The notes under the pieces were generated by a model, which saw nothing but the letters and a program-made list of their open reading frames with translations, was not told the DNA's origin and ran no database searches. A program made the translations under genes and the position numbers. Positions 32,488-40,642 of a stretch of 56,966 nt of DNA are shown in pieces. The stretch comes from Candidatus Rokuibacteriota bacterium (GTDB lineage: Bacteria > Methylomirabilota > Methylomirabilia > Rokubacteriales > CSP1-6), in contig JACPCW010000120.1 of the NCBI GenBank assembly GCA_016184365.1, forward strand, positions 1 to 56,966, in the 5' to 3' direction. Position 1 is the stretch's first letter. Each line of letters starts with the position of its first letter.

Positions 32488-32634
32488 GCGGGGGCGGGTG
32501 GCTGGGAGGGGCCCGGGTGGCGCGTGCCCGTAAACGGTTCAGTCGACGCAGCGGTGGAGAGTGGGAACGGCGAAAACGGTGATGGGTGCTCAAATCTCGT
32601 CGACAGAGGGCCCCTCCCAGCCGCCCGCCCCCGC
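32488..32634 (-). repeat. structured repeat R2, copy 1, at the 3' end of hyuA
   Basis: The arms GCGGGGGCGGGTGGCTGGGA... (32488-32514) and their complement (32608-32634) pair over 27 bp with one mismatch. The interior GAGTGGGAACGGC and GGTGATGGGTGCT is shared with copy 2 at 34792. The hyuA TGA (32590) and its last ~15 codons lie within it. Confidence 0.8.
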
Positions 32635-34668
32635 GCTGAGCCGAATGTCGAGCCAGCCGTGCGGCGTGACAGCCGCACGCTCGGAGTCGCGAATCAGCAC
32701 CGTCGTCGTCGCCGACTCGAAGATCGCCGGGCCTTTGACTTCGGCGCCCGGCGCCAACCGATCGAGGTCGAAGACGGGCACGTCGGTCCACTCGCGCAGG
32801 TAGACGCGCCGATTGCGAAGGGGTGCCGCGCTGCCCGCAGCCTCGCGCACCGGTTCGCTCGGCACGGTCGGCAGCTCCCCGACGACAGCGACGCGGACGT
32901 TCACGAGCACCACTTCCTGGTCCGGCGCGCTGTACGTGTAGAGCTCCTCGTGGCGGCGATGAAACCGCGCGACGACCTGGTCGATCGCGTCCGCGGCGGT
33001 GAGGTCGACGCCATCGAGCGGCACGGTGATCTCGAAGATCTGCTCGCCGTACCGCATGTCCGCCGCGTGACGCACCGTCACCGGCCCCGCGAAGTCGCCG
33101 AGCCGCGCGCGTCCCTCCGCTTCCATCTCGCCGAACAGGCGCCGCAGCGTCTCGATGCCGACCTTCTGCACTTCGCCGACGTGCGTGCGGACCAGCTCGT
33201 AGCGAAGGTCCGTCGCGAGCATCCCCCACGCGGACAGCACCGACGCGACGCGGGGGACGACGACGCGCGAGATGTCCAGCATGCGTGCGACGTCGGTGAC
33301 GTGCAGACCGGCGGCGCCGCCGAACGACAGCAGCGCGAAGCGTCGCGGGTCGGCGCCTCGCCGCACCGAGACGAGGCGAATGCCCTCCGCCATGTTCGTG
33401 TCGACGACGCGGTGAATCCCGGCCGCCGCCGTGACGACGTCGACGCCGAGCCGCCGTGCGATCTCACCCACGGCGCGCTGCGCGGCATCGGCATCCAGGC
33501 GCGCGCGACCGCCGAGGAAATTGTCGGGATCGAGCAATCCGAGCACGACGTTCGCGTCCGTGACCGTCGCGGATGTTCCGCCTCGCCCGTAGCACGCCGG
33601 CCCGGGATCGGCGCCGGCGCTCTCCGGCCCGACGTGCAGGATGCCGCCTTCGTCGACGCGAGCGATCGAGCCGCCCCCGGCGCCGAGCGTGTGGATGTCG
33701 ATCGACGGCAGCGCGAGCTTCGAGCCCGCGATCATGCGCTCACCGGACAGATGGGGCTCGCCGCGCTCGAGCAGGGCGATGTCGGTGCTGGTGCCGCCCA
33801 TGTCGAAGGTGATCAGGTTCCCTTCACCGATGAGCGTGGCGCAGTAGCGGCTGCCGGCGATGCCGCCGGCCGGGCCCGACAGGACGGCGCCGGCGGCGAG
33901 ACGAACCGACTCGCCGATCGGCGCCACGCCGCCGTGCGACTGCATGATCAGGACGTCGTGCCGATACCCGGCGCTCGCGAGTCGCTCGCCGAGCCGGCTG
34001 AGATACCGTGACAGCGCCGGACCGACGTACGCGTTGACGACGGTCGTCCCGAAGCGCTCGTACTCCTTGATCTGCGCGAGCACGTCGCTCGAGAGACAGA
34101 CGTAGGCGCCGGGCATCGCCTTCGCGACCGCCGCCCGCGTCGCCCGTTCGTGACGCGGATCGCGATAGGCGTGCAGGTAACACACGGCGACGGCTTCGAC
34201 GGCGGACTGCTTCAGCTGCCGTACGGCCGCGTCGAGCGACGCGCGATCGAGCTTCACCTGCACGCGGCCGTCCCACCGCAGGCGCTCGCGGACACCGAGC
34301 CGCCGCGCGCGCGGCACGAGCGGCACCGGCGGCGGCATGCGGAGGTTGTAGCGGTCGTCCTTGAGCCCTTCGCGCATCTCGATGACGTCGCGATGCCCTT
34401 CGGTCGTGAGCATCCCGACGCGCGCGCCTTTCCGCTCGAGCAGCGCGTTCGTCGCGACGGTCGTGCCGTGCACCATGCGCTCGGTCTCGCCGAGGAACGT
34501 GGCGAGATCGCGGCCGCAGCTCTGCGCGAGGAGCGCGAGCCCCTCCATGACGCCGATCGACTGATCGGCGGGCGTGGACGCGGTCTTGGCGAGCGTGACG
34601 CGTCCCGTCTGATCGACGGCGACGAGGTCGGTGAACGTCCCGCCGACGTCGATCCCGACGCGGAACAT
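32590..34668 (-). CDS. hyuA: hydantoinase/oxoprolinase family protein, HyuA-type ATPase subunit
   Basis: A 692-residue HyuA/OplA N-terminal-type subunit with actin-like ATPase folds: VGIDVGGTFTDLVAVD at the start, VAVCYLHAYRDPRHE, DMGGTSTDIALLERG, SAGADPGPACYGRGGTSATV and LSFGGAAGLHVTDVARML. With HyuB it performs ATP-driven opening or carboxylation on cyclic amides or ketones (N-methylhydantoin, 5-oxoproline or acetone-type). The start has GGAGGAG 6 nt upstream and overlaps the hyuB stop in TGATG. The last ~15 residues (SAGAGGWEGPSVDEI) are encoded by repeat R2. Confidence 0.93.
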   Translation of the reverse strand: MFRVGIDVGGTFTDLVAVDQTGRVTLAKTASTPADQSIGVMEGLALLAQSCGRDLATFLGETERMVHGTTVATNALLERKGARVGMLTTEGHRDVIEMREGLKDDRYNLRMPPPVPLVPRARRLGVRERLRWDGRVQVKLDRASLDAAVRQLKQSAVEAVAVCYLHAYRDPRHERATRAAVAKAMPGAYVCLSSDVLAQIKEYERFGTTVVNAYVGPALSRYLSRLGERLASAGYRHDVLIMQSHGGVAPIGESVRLAAGAVLSGPAGGIAGSRYCATLIGEGNLITFDMGGTSTDIALLERGEPHLSGERMIAGSKLALPSIDIHTLGAGGGSIARVDEGGILHVGPESAGADPGPACYGRGGTSATVTDANVVLGLLDPDNFLGGRARLDADAAQRAVGEIARRLGVDVVTAAAGIHRVVDTNMAEGIRLVSVRRGADPRRFALLSFGGAAGLHVTDVARMLDISRVVVPRVASVLSAWGMLATDLRYELVRTHVGEVQKVGIETLRRLFGEMEAEGRARLGDFAGPVTVRHAADMRYGEQIFEITVPLDGVDLTAADAIDQVVARFHRRHEELYTYSAPDQEVVLVNVRVAVVGELPTVPSEPVREAAGSAAPLRNRRVYLREWTDVPVFDLDRLAPGAEVKGPAIFESATTTVLIRDSERAAVTPHGWLDIRLSAGAGGWEGPSVDEI

Positions 34669-36584
34669 CAGCGACTCCTCCGGGCCGTGGAACGGCGACG
34701 CACCGAGCCGCGCGACGGCGCAGCCGGAGAGCGCCGCCCGGGCGAAGTGGCCGATCGTGAAACAGACGCCGTCGACGGACGGGAGACGCGACGGGCCGAG
34801 GTGGGGCGGGGGGCCTGACGACCCGTGCCTCCGCGGGTCGATGTCGAGCGCGCGGTGGCGAGTGGGAACGGCTCAGAGGGTGATGGGTGCTGACTCCTCG
34901 TGGGCGCAGGCCCCCCGCCCCGCCTCGGCCCGTCGCGCCGCGCGCGCGGAGCAGTCACGACGGCGTTCGCGACGTCCTCGGCGACAGCGCGCGGATCGCG
35001 CGCGCGAGGATCGCCATAGCCGCCGCCCCCGGACGACACGATGAGGAAGCGATCGCCGGGCATGACGGGAACGCCGACGGACTTCGTGCGGAGCACGGTC
35101 GTGCGACGGCCGGAGACGAGACGGTAGTGATGCGTCGTGCCGTCGGCACCACCGAGCAGCCCGTGCGGCGGATACTTCACGCCCTCGCCGGCGGTGTTGG
35201 CCTTGCCCGGCGTCGTCGTCTCCATGTGGAACTCGAGCACCGAGCCGACGCCGCCGCGGAACCGTCCGGCGCCACCGGAGTCGGGCCGGAACTCGTGCAG
35301 CTCGAAGAACAGCGGGAAGCGCGTCTCGGCGACTTCGACGCTGCCGAACTTGATGCCGCCGGCCGCCTGTCCCTCGCCCGCCGTGCACCAGCCGTCCCCG
35401 GCGGACGAGGCGCCGCCGCCGCCACGCGCATGGAACAGGTGCCAGATGAACGGCCGCGTCGTGCGCGGGTTCATGCCCTGGATCGCGATGCGGAAGCGCT
35501 TCGACCAGCCGGCGATCGTGCGGTCCGGACACGAGCCGGCGAGCGCCCGCATCATCGCTTCCATGATGTCCTGCGCGCAGTGGTTCGTGCAGAGCGTCAC
35601 CGGCGCCGGCGGATGCGGCCACACGATCGTCCCCTGCTTCGCCTTGACGGTCACGGGCCGGAACGTGCCTTCGTTCTTCGGCGTGCGCGGATCGATCAGG
35701 TACGCGAACGCCATGTGCACGGACGACATCGTGTTCGGCCACGACGAGTTGATGAAGCCGGTCACCTGCGGGTGCGAATCCGACAGATCGACTTCGAGCG
35801 CGTCGCCGCGCTTGGTGATCTTCGCGCGGATCCAGATGTCGCGGGCGTCGTGCCCGTCGTCGTCCATGAGGGCCTCGCCGTGGAAGACCCCGTCCTTCCA
35901 CGTCCGGACGCACGCGCGCGCCTGTCGCTCGGCGCTGTCGAGAATCTCGCCGACGGCGGCCGTGGTCGTCTCGACGCCGTACTCGTCGCAGAGCCGGAGC
36001 AACCGCCGCTCGCCGACGCGCGCCGAGCCGATCATCGCGCGCAGGTCGCCCAGGAAATCGCGCGGGTGGCGCACGTTCGTCGCGACCATCTGCATCACGT
36101 CGTCGCGCAGCTCGCCGGCGTCGTAGAGCTTGAGCGGCGGGATGCGGATGCCCTCCTGCCAGATCTCCGTCGCGCCGGGGTTGTACGTGCCGTGCGTGGC
36201 GCCGCCGATGTCGTGCTGGTGGGCGCGGTTGATCGACCAGAACGCGAGCTGTCCGCCGACGAAGACGGGCAGCAGCACCGTGAGGTCCGGGAGATGGTTG
36301 CCGCCGTGATACGGGTCGTTCAGCAGGTAGAGATCGCCCGGTCGGATCCGGTCGCGGAACGCCTCGGCGATCGCCGCGACGGCCCACGGCAGCGCGCCCA
36401 CGTGAATCGGCACGTGCTCGGCCTGCGCGGCCAGCCGGCCCTCGGCGTCGAACACCGCCGTCGAGAAATCGCGGCTCGAGTTCAGGATCTGCGAGTACGC
36501 CGTGCGCAGCATCGCCTCGCCCATCTCGGTCACGATGGATTCGAGCCGGTGCTGGATCACGGAGACCGTGATGCGATCGATCAT
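34668..36584 (-). CDS. hyuB: hydantoinase family protein, HyuB-type subunit, with a repeat-derived tail
   Basis: A 638-residue HyuB: VIQHRLESIVTEMGEAMLRT, LNDPYHGGNHLPDLTVLLPV, INRAHQHDIGGATHGTYNPG with probable metal-binding His/Asp, and a Gly-rich C-terminal SSGGGGYGDPRARDP. Normal HyuB ends ~20-40 residues after that motif. Here ~90 extra residues run through repeat R2 copy 2 and stop in TGATG with hyuA. The start ATG at 36584 has GGAGG 8 nt upstream. It is divergent from the FAD dehydrogenase gene; the 72-bp gap must hold both promoters. Confidence 0.92.
   Translation of the reverse strand: MIDRITVSVIQHRLESIVTEMGEAMLRTAYSQILNSSRDFSTAVFDAEGRLAAQAEHVPIHVGALPWAVAAIAEAFRDRIRPGDLYLLNDPYHGGNHLPDLTVLLPVFVGGQLAFWSINRAHQHDIGGATHGTYNPGATEIWQEGIRIPPLKLYDAGELRDDVMQMVATNVRHPRDFLGDLRAMIGSARVGERRLLRLCDEYGVETTTAAVGEILDSAERQARACVRTWKDGVFHGEALMDDDGHDARDIWIRAKITKRGDALEVDLSDSHPQVTGFINSSWPNTMSSVHMAFAYLIDPRTPKNEGTFRPVTVKAKQGTIVWPHPPAPVTLCTNHCAQDIMEAMMRALAGSCPDRTIAGWSKRFRIAIQGMNPRTTRPFIWHLFHARGGGGASSAGDGWCTAGEGQAAGGIKFGSVEVAETRFPLFFELHEFRPDSGGAGRFRGGVGSVLEFHMETTTPGKANTAGEGVKYPPHGLLGGADGTTHHYRLVSGRRTTVLRTKSVGVPVMPGDRFLIVSSGGGGYGDPRARDPRAVAEDVANAVVTAPRARRDGPRRGGGPAPTRSQHPSPSEPFPLATARSTSTRGGTGRQAPRPTSARRVSRPSTASVSRSATSPGRRSPAAPSRGSVRRRSTARRSR
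34792..34932 (-). repeat. structured repeat R2, copy 2, inside the 3' part of hyuB
   Basis: The arms CGGGCCGAGGTGGGGCGGGG... (34792-34817) and 34907-34932 pair over 26 bp with one mismatch, but their sequence is unlike the arms of copy 1. The interior GTGGCGAGTGGGAACGGC and GGTGATGGGTGCT is shared with copy 1. It is read through in frame by hyuB. Confidence 0.8.
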
Positions 36585-36656
36585 CGATGGGTCCTCCACC
36601 CGTGTCGTGCGCGGCGAGAGGCATGGTACAGCTATGATGCCCACGGGAGGAGACCC

Positions 36657-38126
36657 ATGCCGGAGCATGACGTCGTCGTCGTCGGAGCGGGAAACGCGGC
36701 CCTCGCGGCCGCGGTCTCGGCGCGCGAGCAGGGCGCGGGCCGCGTCGTCGTTCTCGAGAAAGCGCCCGAGCCTCTTCGCGGCGGCAACACGCACTACAGC
36801 GGCGGCCTGCTGCGCTTCGCGTTCGACCGCGCCGAAGACCTGACGCCGATCGTCCCGGACGCCGAGCGACAGGTCACGGGGTTCATGAAGGGCGTCCAGG
36901 CGTATCCTCGCGATCTCTTCTGGGCGGATCTGCGCCGCGTCACCGAGGACCGCACCGATCCCGAGCTCGCGGAGATCCTGATCTCGCGCTCGTACGACAC
37001 CGTGCGGTGGATGGCGCAGCAGGGCATCGTCATGGAGCCCGCGGTGTCCCTCTCGGGCATCAAGGTCGGCGACACCATCAAGTGGTCGCCGGGCGCGGTC
37101 ATCCGCGCGCGCCACGAGGGCGTCGGGCTCTCGAAGATGTGGTTCGAGATCGCCGAGAAGCGCGGCGTCGAGATCCGGTACGGCGCCGGCGCGGTGCGCC
37201 TGAACCAGGACGCGCGCGGGCGCGTGACCGGCGTCACGACCCAGGATGCCAGCGGGTTCGCCGAGCTCACCGCGAAGACCGTCATCCTCGGCTGCGGCGG
37301 CTTCGAGGCGAATCCGGCGTGGCGCGCGCGCTACCTCGGACGGCCGTGGGATCACGCGAAGGTCCGGGGCACGCGGTACAACACGGGCGACGGGCTCCGC
37401 ATGGCGATCGAGATCGGCGCGCTCGTGTACGGCCAGTGGACCGGCTGCCACTCGACGCCCATCGATGCCGATGCGCCCCCCTACGGCGACCGGAAGCTGA
37501 CCGACAAGACGAACCGCCTGTCGTACCCGTATGGCGTGCTCGTCAACCGGCGCGGTCTGCGGTTCTTCGACGAGGGCGAGGACTTCCAGTTCTACACGTA
37601 CGCGAAGCTCGGCGGGATCATCCTGAACCAGCCGTCGGGCGTCGGGTACCAGGTCTTCGACGCCAAGGTGGCGAAGCTGCTCGAAGGCCGCTACAAGACG
37701 GGCGCGCCGGTCGTCGCCGATTCCCTGCGCGACCTCGTCGCGAAGCTGCCGCTCGATCGCGCCGCGTGCCAGCGGACGCTCGACGACTACGACGCCGCCG
37801 TGCAGTCAGGCGTCTTCGATCCCACGGTCCGCGACGGACTCGCGACGAAGGGCCTCGAGCTGCCGAAGTCGAACTGGGCGCAGCGGCTCGACACGCCGCC
37901 ATTCGTCGCCTACCCCGTCACCGGAGGCATCACCTTCACGTTCGGCGGCGTGAAGGTCGACGAGCGGGCGCAAGTCATGAGCACGCGCTGGGAGCCGATC
38001 CCCGGCCTCTACGCGTGCGGCGAGATGGTCGGCGGGATCTTCCACACCAACTATCCCGGCGGGACGGGACTGACGTCCGGCGCCGTGTTCGGCCGGCTCG
38101 CCGGCGCGCAGGCGGCGGGCGAATGA
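36657..38126 (+). CDS. FAD-dependent dehydrogenase, tricarballylate dehydrogenase/fumarate reductase flavoprotein type
   Basis: A 489-residue flavoprotein: VVVGAGNAALAAAVSAREQG near the N-terminus, GGNTHYSGGLLRFAF, VILGCGGFEANPAWRARYL, and a C-terminal GLYACGEMVGGIFHTNYPGG followed by GLTSGAVFGRLAG. This matches the fumarate reductase/TcuA-like flavoprotein family, which oxidises or reduces a carboxylic acid next to a double bond. GGGAGGAG sits 5 nt before the ATG. It is coupled by ATGA to the PEP mutase/isocitrate lyase homologue, suggesting di- or tricarboxylate breakdown. Confidence 0.9.
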   Translation: MPEHDVVVVGAGNAALAAAVSAREQGAGRVVVLEKAPEPLRGGNTHYSGGLLRFAFDRAEDLTPIVPDAERQVTGFMKGVQAYPRDLFWADLRRVTEDRTDPELAEILISRSYDTVRWMAQQGIVMEPAVSLSGIKVGDTIKWSPGAVIRARHEGVGLSKMWFEIAEKRGVEIRYGAGAVRLNQDARGRVTGVTTQDASGFAELTAKTVILGCGGFEANPAWRARYLGRPWDHAKVRGTRYNTGDGLRMAIEIGALVYGQWTGCHSTPIDADAPPYGDRKLTDKTNRLSYPYGVLVNRRGLRFFDEGEDFQFYTYAKLGGIILNQPSGVGYQVFDAKVAKLLEGRYKTGAPVVADSLRDLVAKLPLDRAACQRTLDDYDAAVQSGVFDPTVRDGLATKGLELPKSNWAQRLDTPPFVAYPVTGGITFTFGGVKVDERAQVMSTRWEPIPGLYACGEMVGGIFHTNYPGGTGLTSGAVFGRLAGAQAAGE

Positions 38127-38980
38127 GGTCCGCGACGAAGCTCCGGCAGTTGATGCGCGACGACATCGTCGTCGCGCCCGGCGTGTACGACGGGCTGTCC
38201 GCGCGCCTCACCGCGCTGGCCGGCTTCACGGCGGCGTACGCGACCGGCGGCGGCATCGCCCGCAGCATGGGCTATCCGGACCTCGGGCTCCTGTCGATGA
38301 ACGAGATCGTCGACCGCCTCGCGAACATCGTCGAACACGCCGGCGTGCCGGTCATCGCGGACGCGGACACGGGCTACGGCAACGCGCTCAACGTCCGCCG
38401 CATGGTGCGCGAGTTCGAGCGCGCCGGCGTGGCCGCGCTGCACCTCGAAGACCAGCCGTTCCCGAAGCGGTGCGGGCACTACGACGACAAATCGGTCGTG
38501 CCGGCGCTCGAAATGGCGCAGAAGCTCCGCGCGGCGCGCGACGCCGCGACGGATCCGGATCTCGTGCTCATCGCGCGCACCGACGCGCTCGCCGTCGAGG
38601 GGCTCGACGCCGCCCTCGACCGCGCGCAGGCCTATGCCGAGGCCGGCGCCGACGTCATCTTCGTGGAGGCGCCGGTCAGCCTCGAGCAGATCGAAGCGAT
38701 CGCGCGCCGCGTGCCGCAGCCGAAGCTCATCAACATGTTCCAGAGCGGCAAGACGCCGCTCGTGCCCGCCGGCAGGCTGCGCGAGCTCGGGTATCGCATC
38801 GTGATCATCCCGTCCGATCTCCAGCGCGCCGCGATCCGCGCCATGGCAGACGTCCTCGCGGCGATCCGTCGCGACGGATCGAGCGCCGCGGTCGTCGACC
38901 GCATGGCGTCGTTCACGGACCGCGAAGCCGTCGTCGATACGGGCACCTATCTCGCGCTCGACCGGAAGTACGCGAGCTGA
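38123..38980 (+). CDS. isocitrate lyase/PEP mutase superfamily lyase
   Basis: A 285-residue (beta/alpha)8 lyase: APGVYDGLSARLTALAGFTA, ADADTGYGNALNVRRMVREF with the magnesium-binding Asp pair, LHLEDQPFPKRCGHYDDK with the catalytic KRCGH, and LIARTDALAVEGLDAAL. The KRCGH loop points to a C-C bond lyase (methylisocitrate, dimethylmalate or oxaloacetate type) rather than a PEP mutase. It is ATGA-coupled to the FAD dehydrogenase and followed 24 bp later by an exporter gene. Confidence 0.92.
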   Translation: MRSATKLRQLMRDDIVVAPGVYDGLSARLTALAGFTAAYATGGGIARSMGYPDLGLLSMNEIVDRLANIVEHAGVPVIADADTGYGNALNVRRMVREFERAGVAALHLEDQPFPKRCGHYDDKSVVPALEMAQKLRAARDAATDPDLVLIARTDALAVEGLDAALDRAQAYAEAGADVIFVEAPVSLEQIEAIARRVPQPKLINMFQSGKTPLVPAGRLRELGYRIVIIPSDLQRAAIRAMADVLAAIRRDGSSAAVVDRMASFTDREAVVDTGTYLALDRKYAS

Positions 38981-39004
38981 TCGCCTCGGGGCGGCGCCGC
39001 TGAC

Positions 39005-40612
39005 GTGACCGAGCCGCCGATCAGCACGGCGCGCAAATGGGCCATCACGTTCTCCGTGATGCTCGTCACCGTGATGCAGGTGCTCGACACCAGCATCACG
39101 AACGTCGCCCTGCCGCACATGCAGGGCACGCTGTCCGCCGGCATCGACGAGATGTCGTGGGTCGTGACGTCGTTCCTCGCCGCGAACGCGATCATCATCC
39201 CGGCGTCCGGCTGGCTCACCGCGGTGTTCGGCCGCCGCCGCTTCTACCTCATCTGCACCGTCGTCTTCACCACCAGCTCGTTCCTGTCGGGCATCGCGCC
39301 GAATCTCGAATTCCTCGTCGCCATGCGCGTGCTCCAGGGTCTCGGCGGCGGTCCCGTCATCCCGATGGCGCAGGCGATCATGTGGGAGATCTTTCCGCTC
39401 GAGCAGCGCGGCACGGCGCTGGCCGTGTGGGGCATCGGCATCATGATGGCGCCGATCCTCGGACCGACGGTCGGCGGCTGGATCGCCGACAACTGGTCGT
39501 GGCGCTGGATCTTCTACATCAATCTGCCGATCGGCATCCTCGCGGTCTTCATGATCAGCGCCTTCCTGTTCGATGCGCCCTTCCATCGCCGGCCGGACCG
39601 GGTCGATCTCGCCGGCATCGTGCTGATGGTGCTCGGGTTCGGCGCGTTCCAGCTGATGCTCGACCTCGGCGAGCGCGACGAGTGGTTCGACTCGGGCCTC
39701 ATCGTCGGGCTCACGGTCGTGGCGGTGTGCGCGCTGATCGGGTTCGTCCTCCGGGAGCTGTCGGCGCGCGAGCCGATCCTCGACCTGACCGTCTTCGCCA
39801 ATCGGAACTTCGGCTTCGGCGCCGTCGCCATGTTCCTGATCGCCCTCGGGTTCAACTCGAGCCTGCTGCTGGTCGCGCTCTTCACGCAGAAGGTCCTCGG
39901 CTACGACGCGTGGACGTCGGGGCTGACGCTGGCCCCGGGCGGGTTCGGCACGATGATCGCGCTGATGATCTCGGGCCGGCTCGTCTCCCGCATGGACCAG
40001 CGGGTGATGCTGGCGTTCGGCTGTGTCCTGCAGGCCGCGGCGCTCTGGATGATGGCGCACGTCACGCTCACGATGGACTTCTGGAACCTCGCCGTGCCGC
40101 GCTTCGTCCAGGGATTCTCGCAGGGCTTCATCTTCGTGCCGCTCCAGGCCCTGGCGCTCGCGACGGTCCGGACCGAGCGGCTGGCGAACGCGACCGCGGC
40201 CTTCAACGTCATTCGCAACTTCGGGGGCAGCGTCGGCGTCGCGATCGTGACGACGCTGCTCGCCCGCCGCAGTCAGCAGCACCAGGCGATGCTGACCGGG
40301 CACGTGCACATCTGGAATCCCGAGACGGCGGAGCGGCTTCGCGAGTGGTCGGATCATTTTCTCGCGCAGGGGGCCGACGCGTACACGGCGGAGCGGCGGG
40401 CGGTCGCGATGCTCTATCGCGAAACCGTCACGCAGGCGCAGGTCTTGTCGTACGCCGATACGTTCTGGTTCCTGCTCGTCGCGTACTGCGCGGTCGTCGC
40501 GCTCGTGCCGTTCATGCAGCGGGTGCGCACCGACCATGCGCGGCGCGCGCGCGCGGCGCCGACCGGTCCCATCGCGCGCGACCCCGGGTTACCGCCGCCT
40601 CAGTCCGATTAG
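39005..40612 (+). CDS. MFS transporter, DHA2 (EmrB/QacA) family
   Basis: A 535-residue inner-membrane drug:proton antiporter with about 14 membrane segments. Motif C-type GLGGGPVIPMAQAIMWEIFP, motif D1-like LDTSITNVALPHMQGTL and SWVVTSFLAANAIIIPASGWL mark the EmrB/QacA family. It begins with GTG at 39005. No membrane-fusion partner (EmrA) is adjacent. It may export products or aromatic compounds handled by neighbouring genes; the substrate is unknown. Confidence 0.93.
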   Translation: MTEPPISTARKWAITFSVMLVTVMQVLDTSITNVALPHMQGTLSAGIDEMSWVVTSFLAANAIIIPASGWLTAVFGRRRFYLICTVVFTTSSFLSGIAPNLEFLVAMRVLQGLGGGPVIPMAQAIMWEIFPLEQRGTALAVWGIGIMMAPILGPTVGGWIADNWSWRWIFYINLPIGILAVFMISAFLFDAPFHRRPDRVDLAGIVLMVLGFGAFQLMLDLGERDEWFDSGLIVGLTVVAVCALIGFVLRELSAREPILDLTVFANRNFGFGAVAMFLIALGFNSSLLLVALFTQKVLGYDAWTSGLTLAPGGFGTMIALMISGRLVSRMDQRVMLAFGCVLQAAALWMMAHVTLTMDFWNLAVPRFVQGFSQGFIFVPLQALALATVRTERLANATAAFNVIRNFGGSVGVAIVTTLLARRSQQHQAMLTGHVHIWNPETAERLREWSDHFLAQGADAYTAERRAVAMLYRETVTQAQVLSYADTFWFLLVAYCAVVALVPFMQRVRTDHARRARAAPTGPIARDPGLPPPQSD

Positions 40613-40642
40613 GAATCCTCCGCGCGCTATCATAGCGTCCGC

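Noticed and set aside
38051..40537. 828-codon minus-strand open frame opposite the MFS gene
   Set aside because: It is His/Arg/Glu-rich shadow; the plus strand has membrane helices and exporter motifs.
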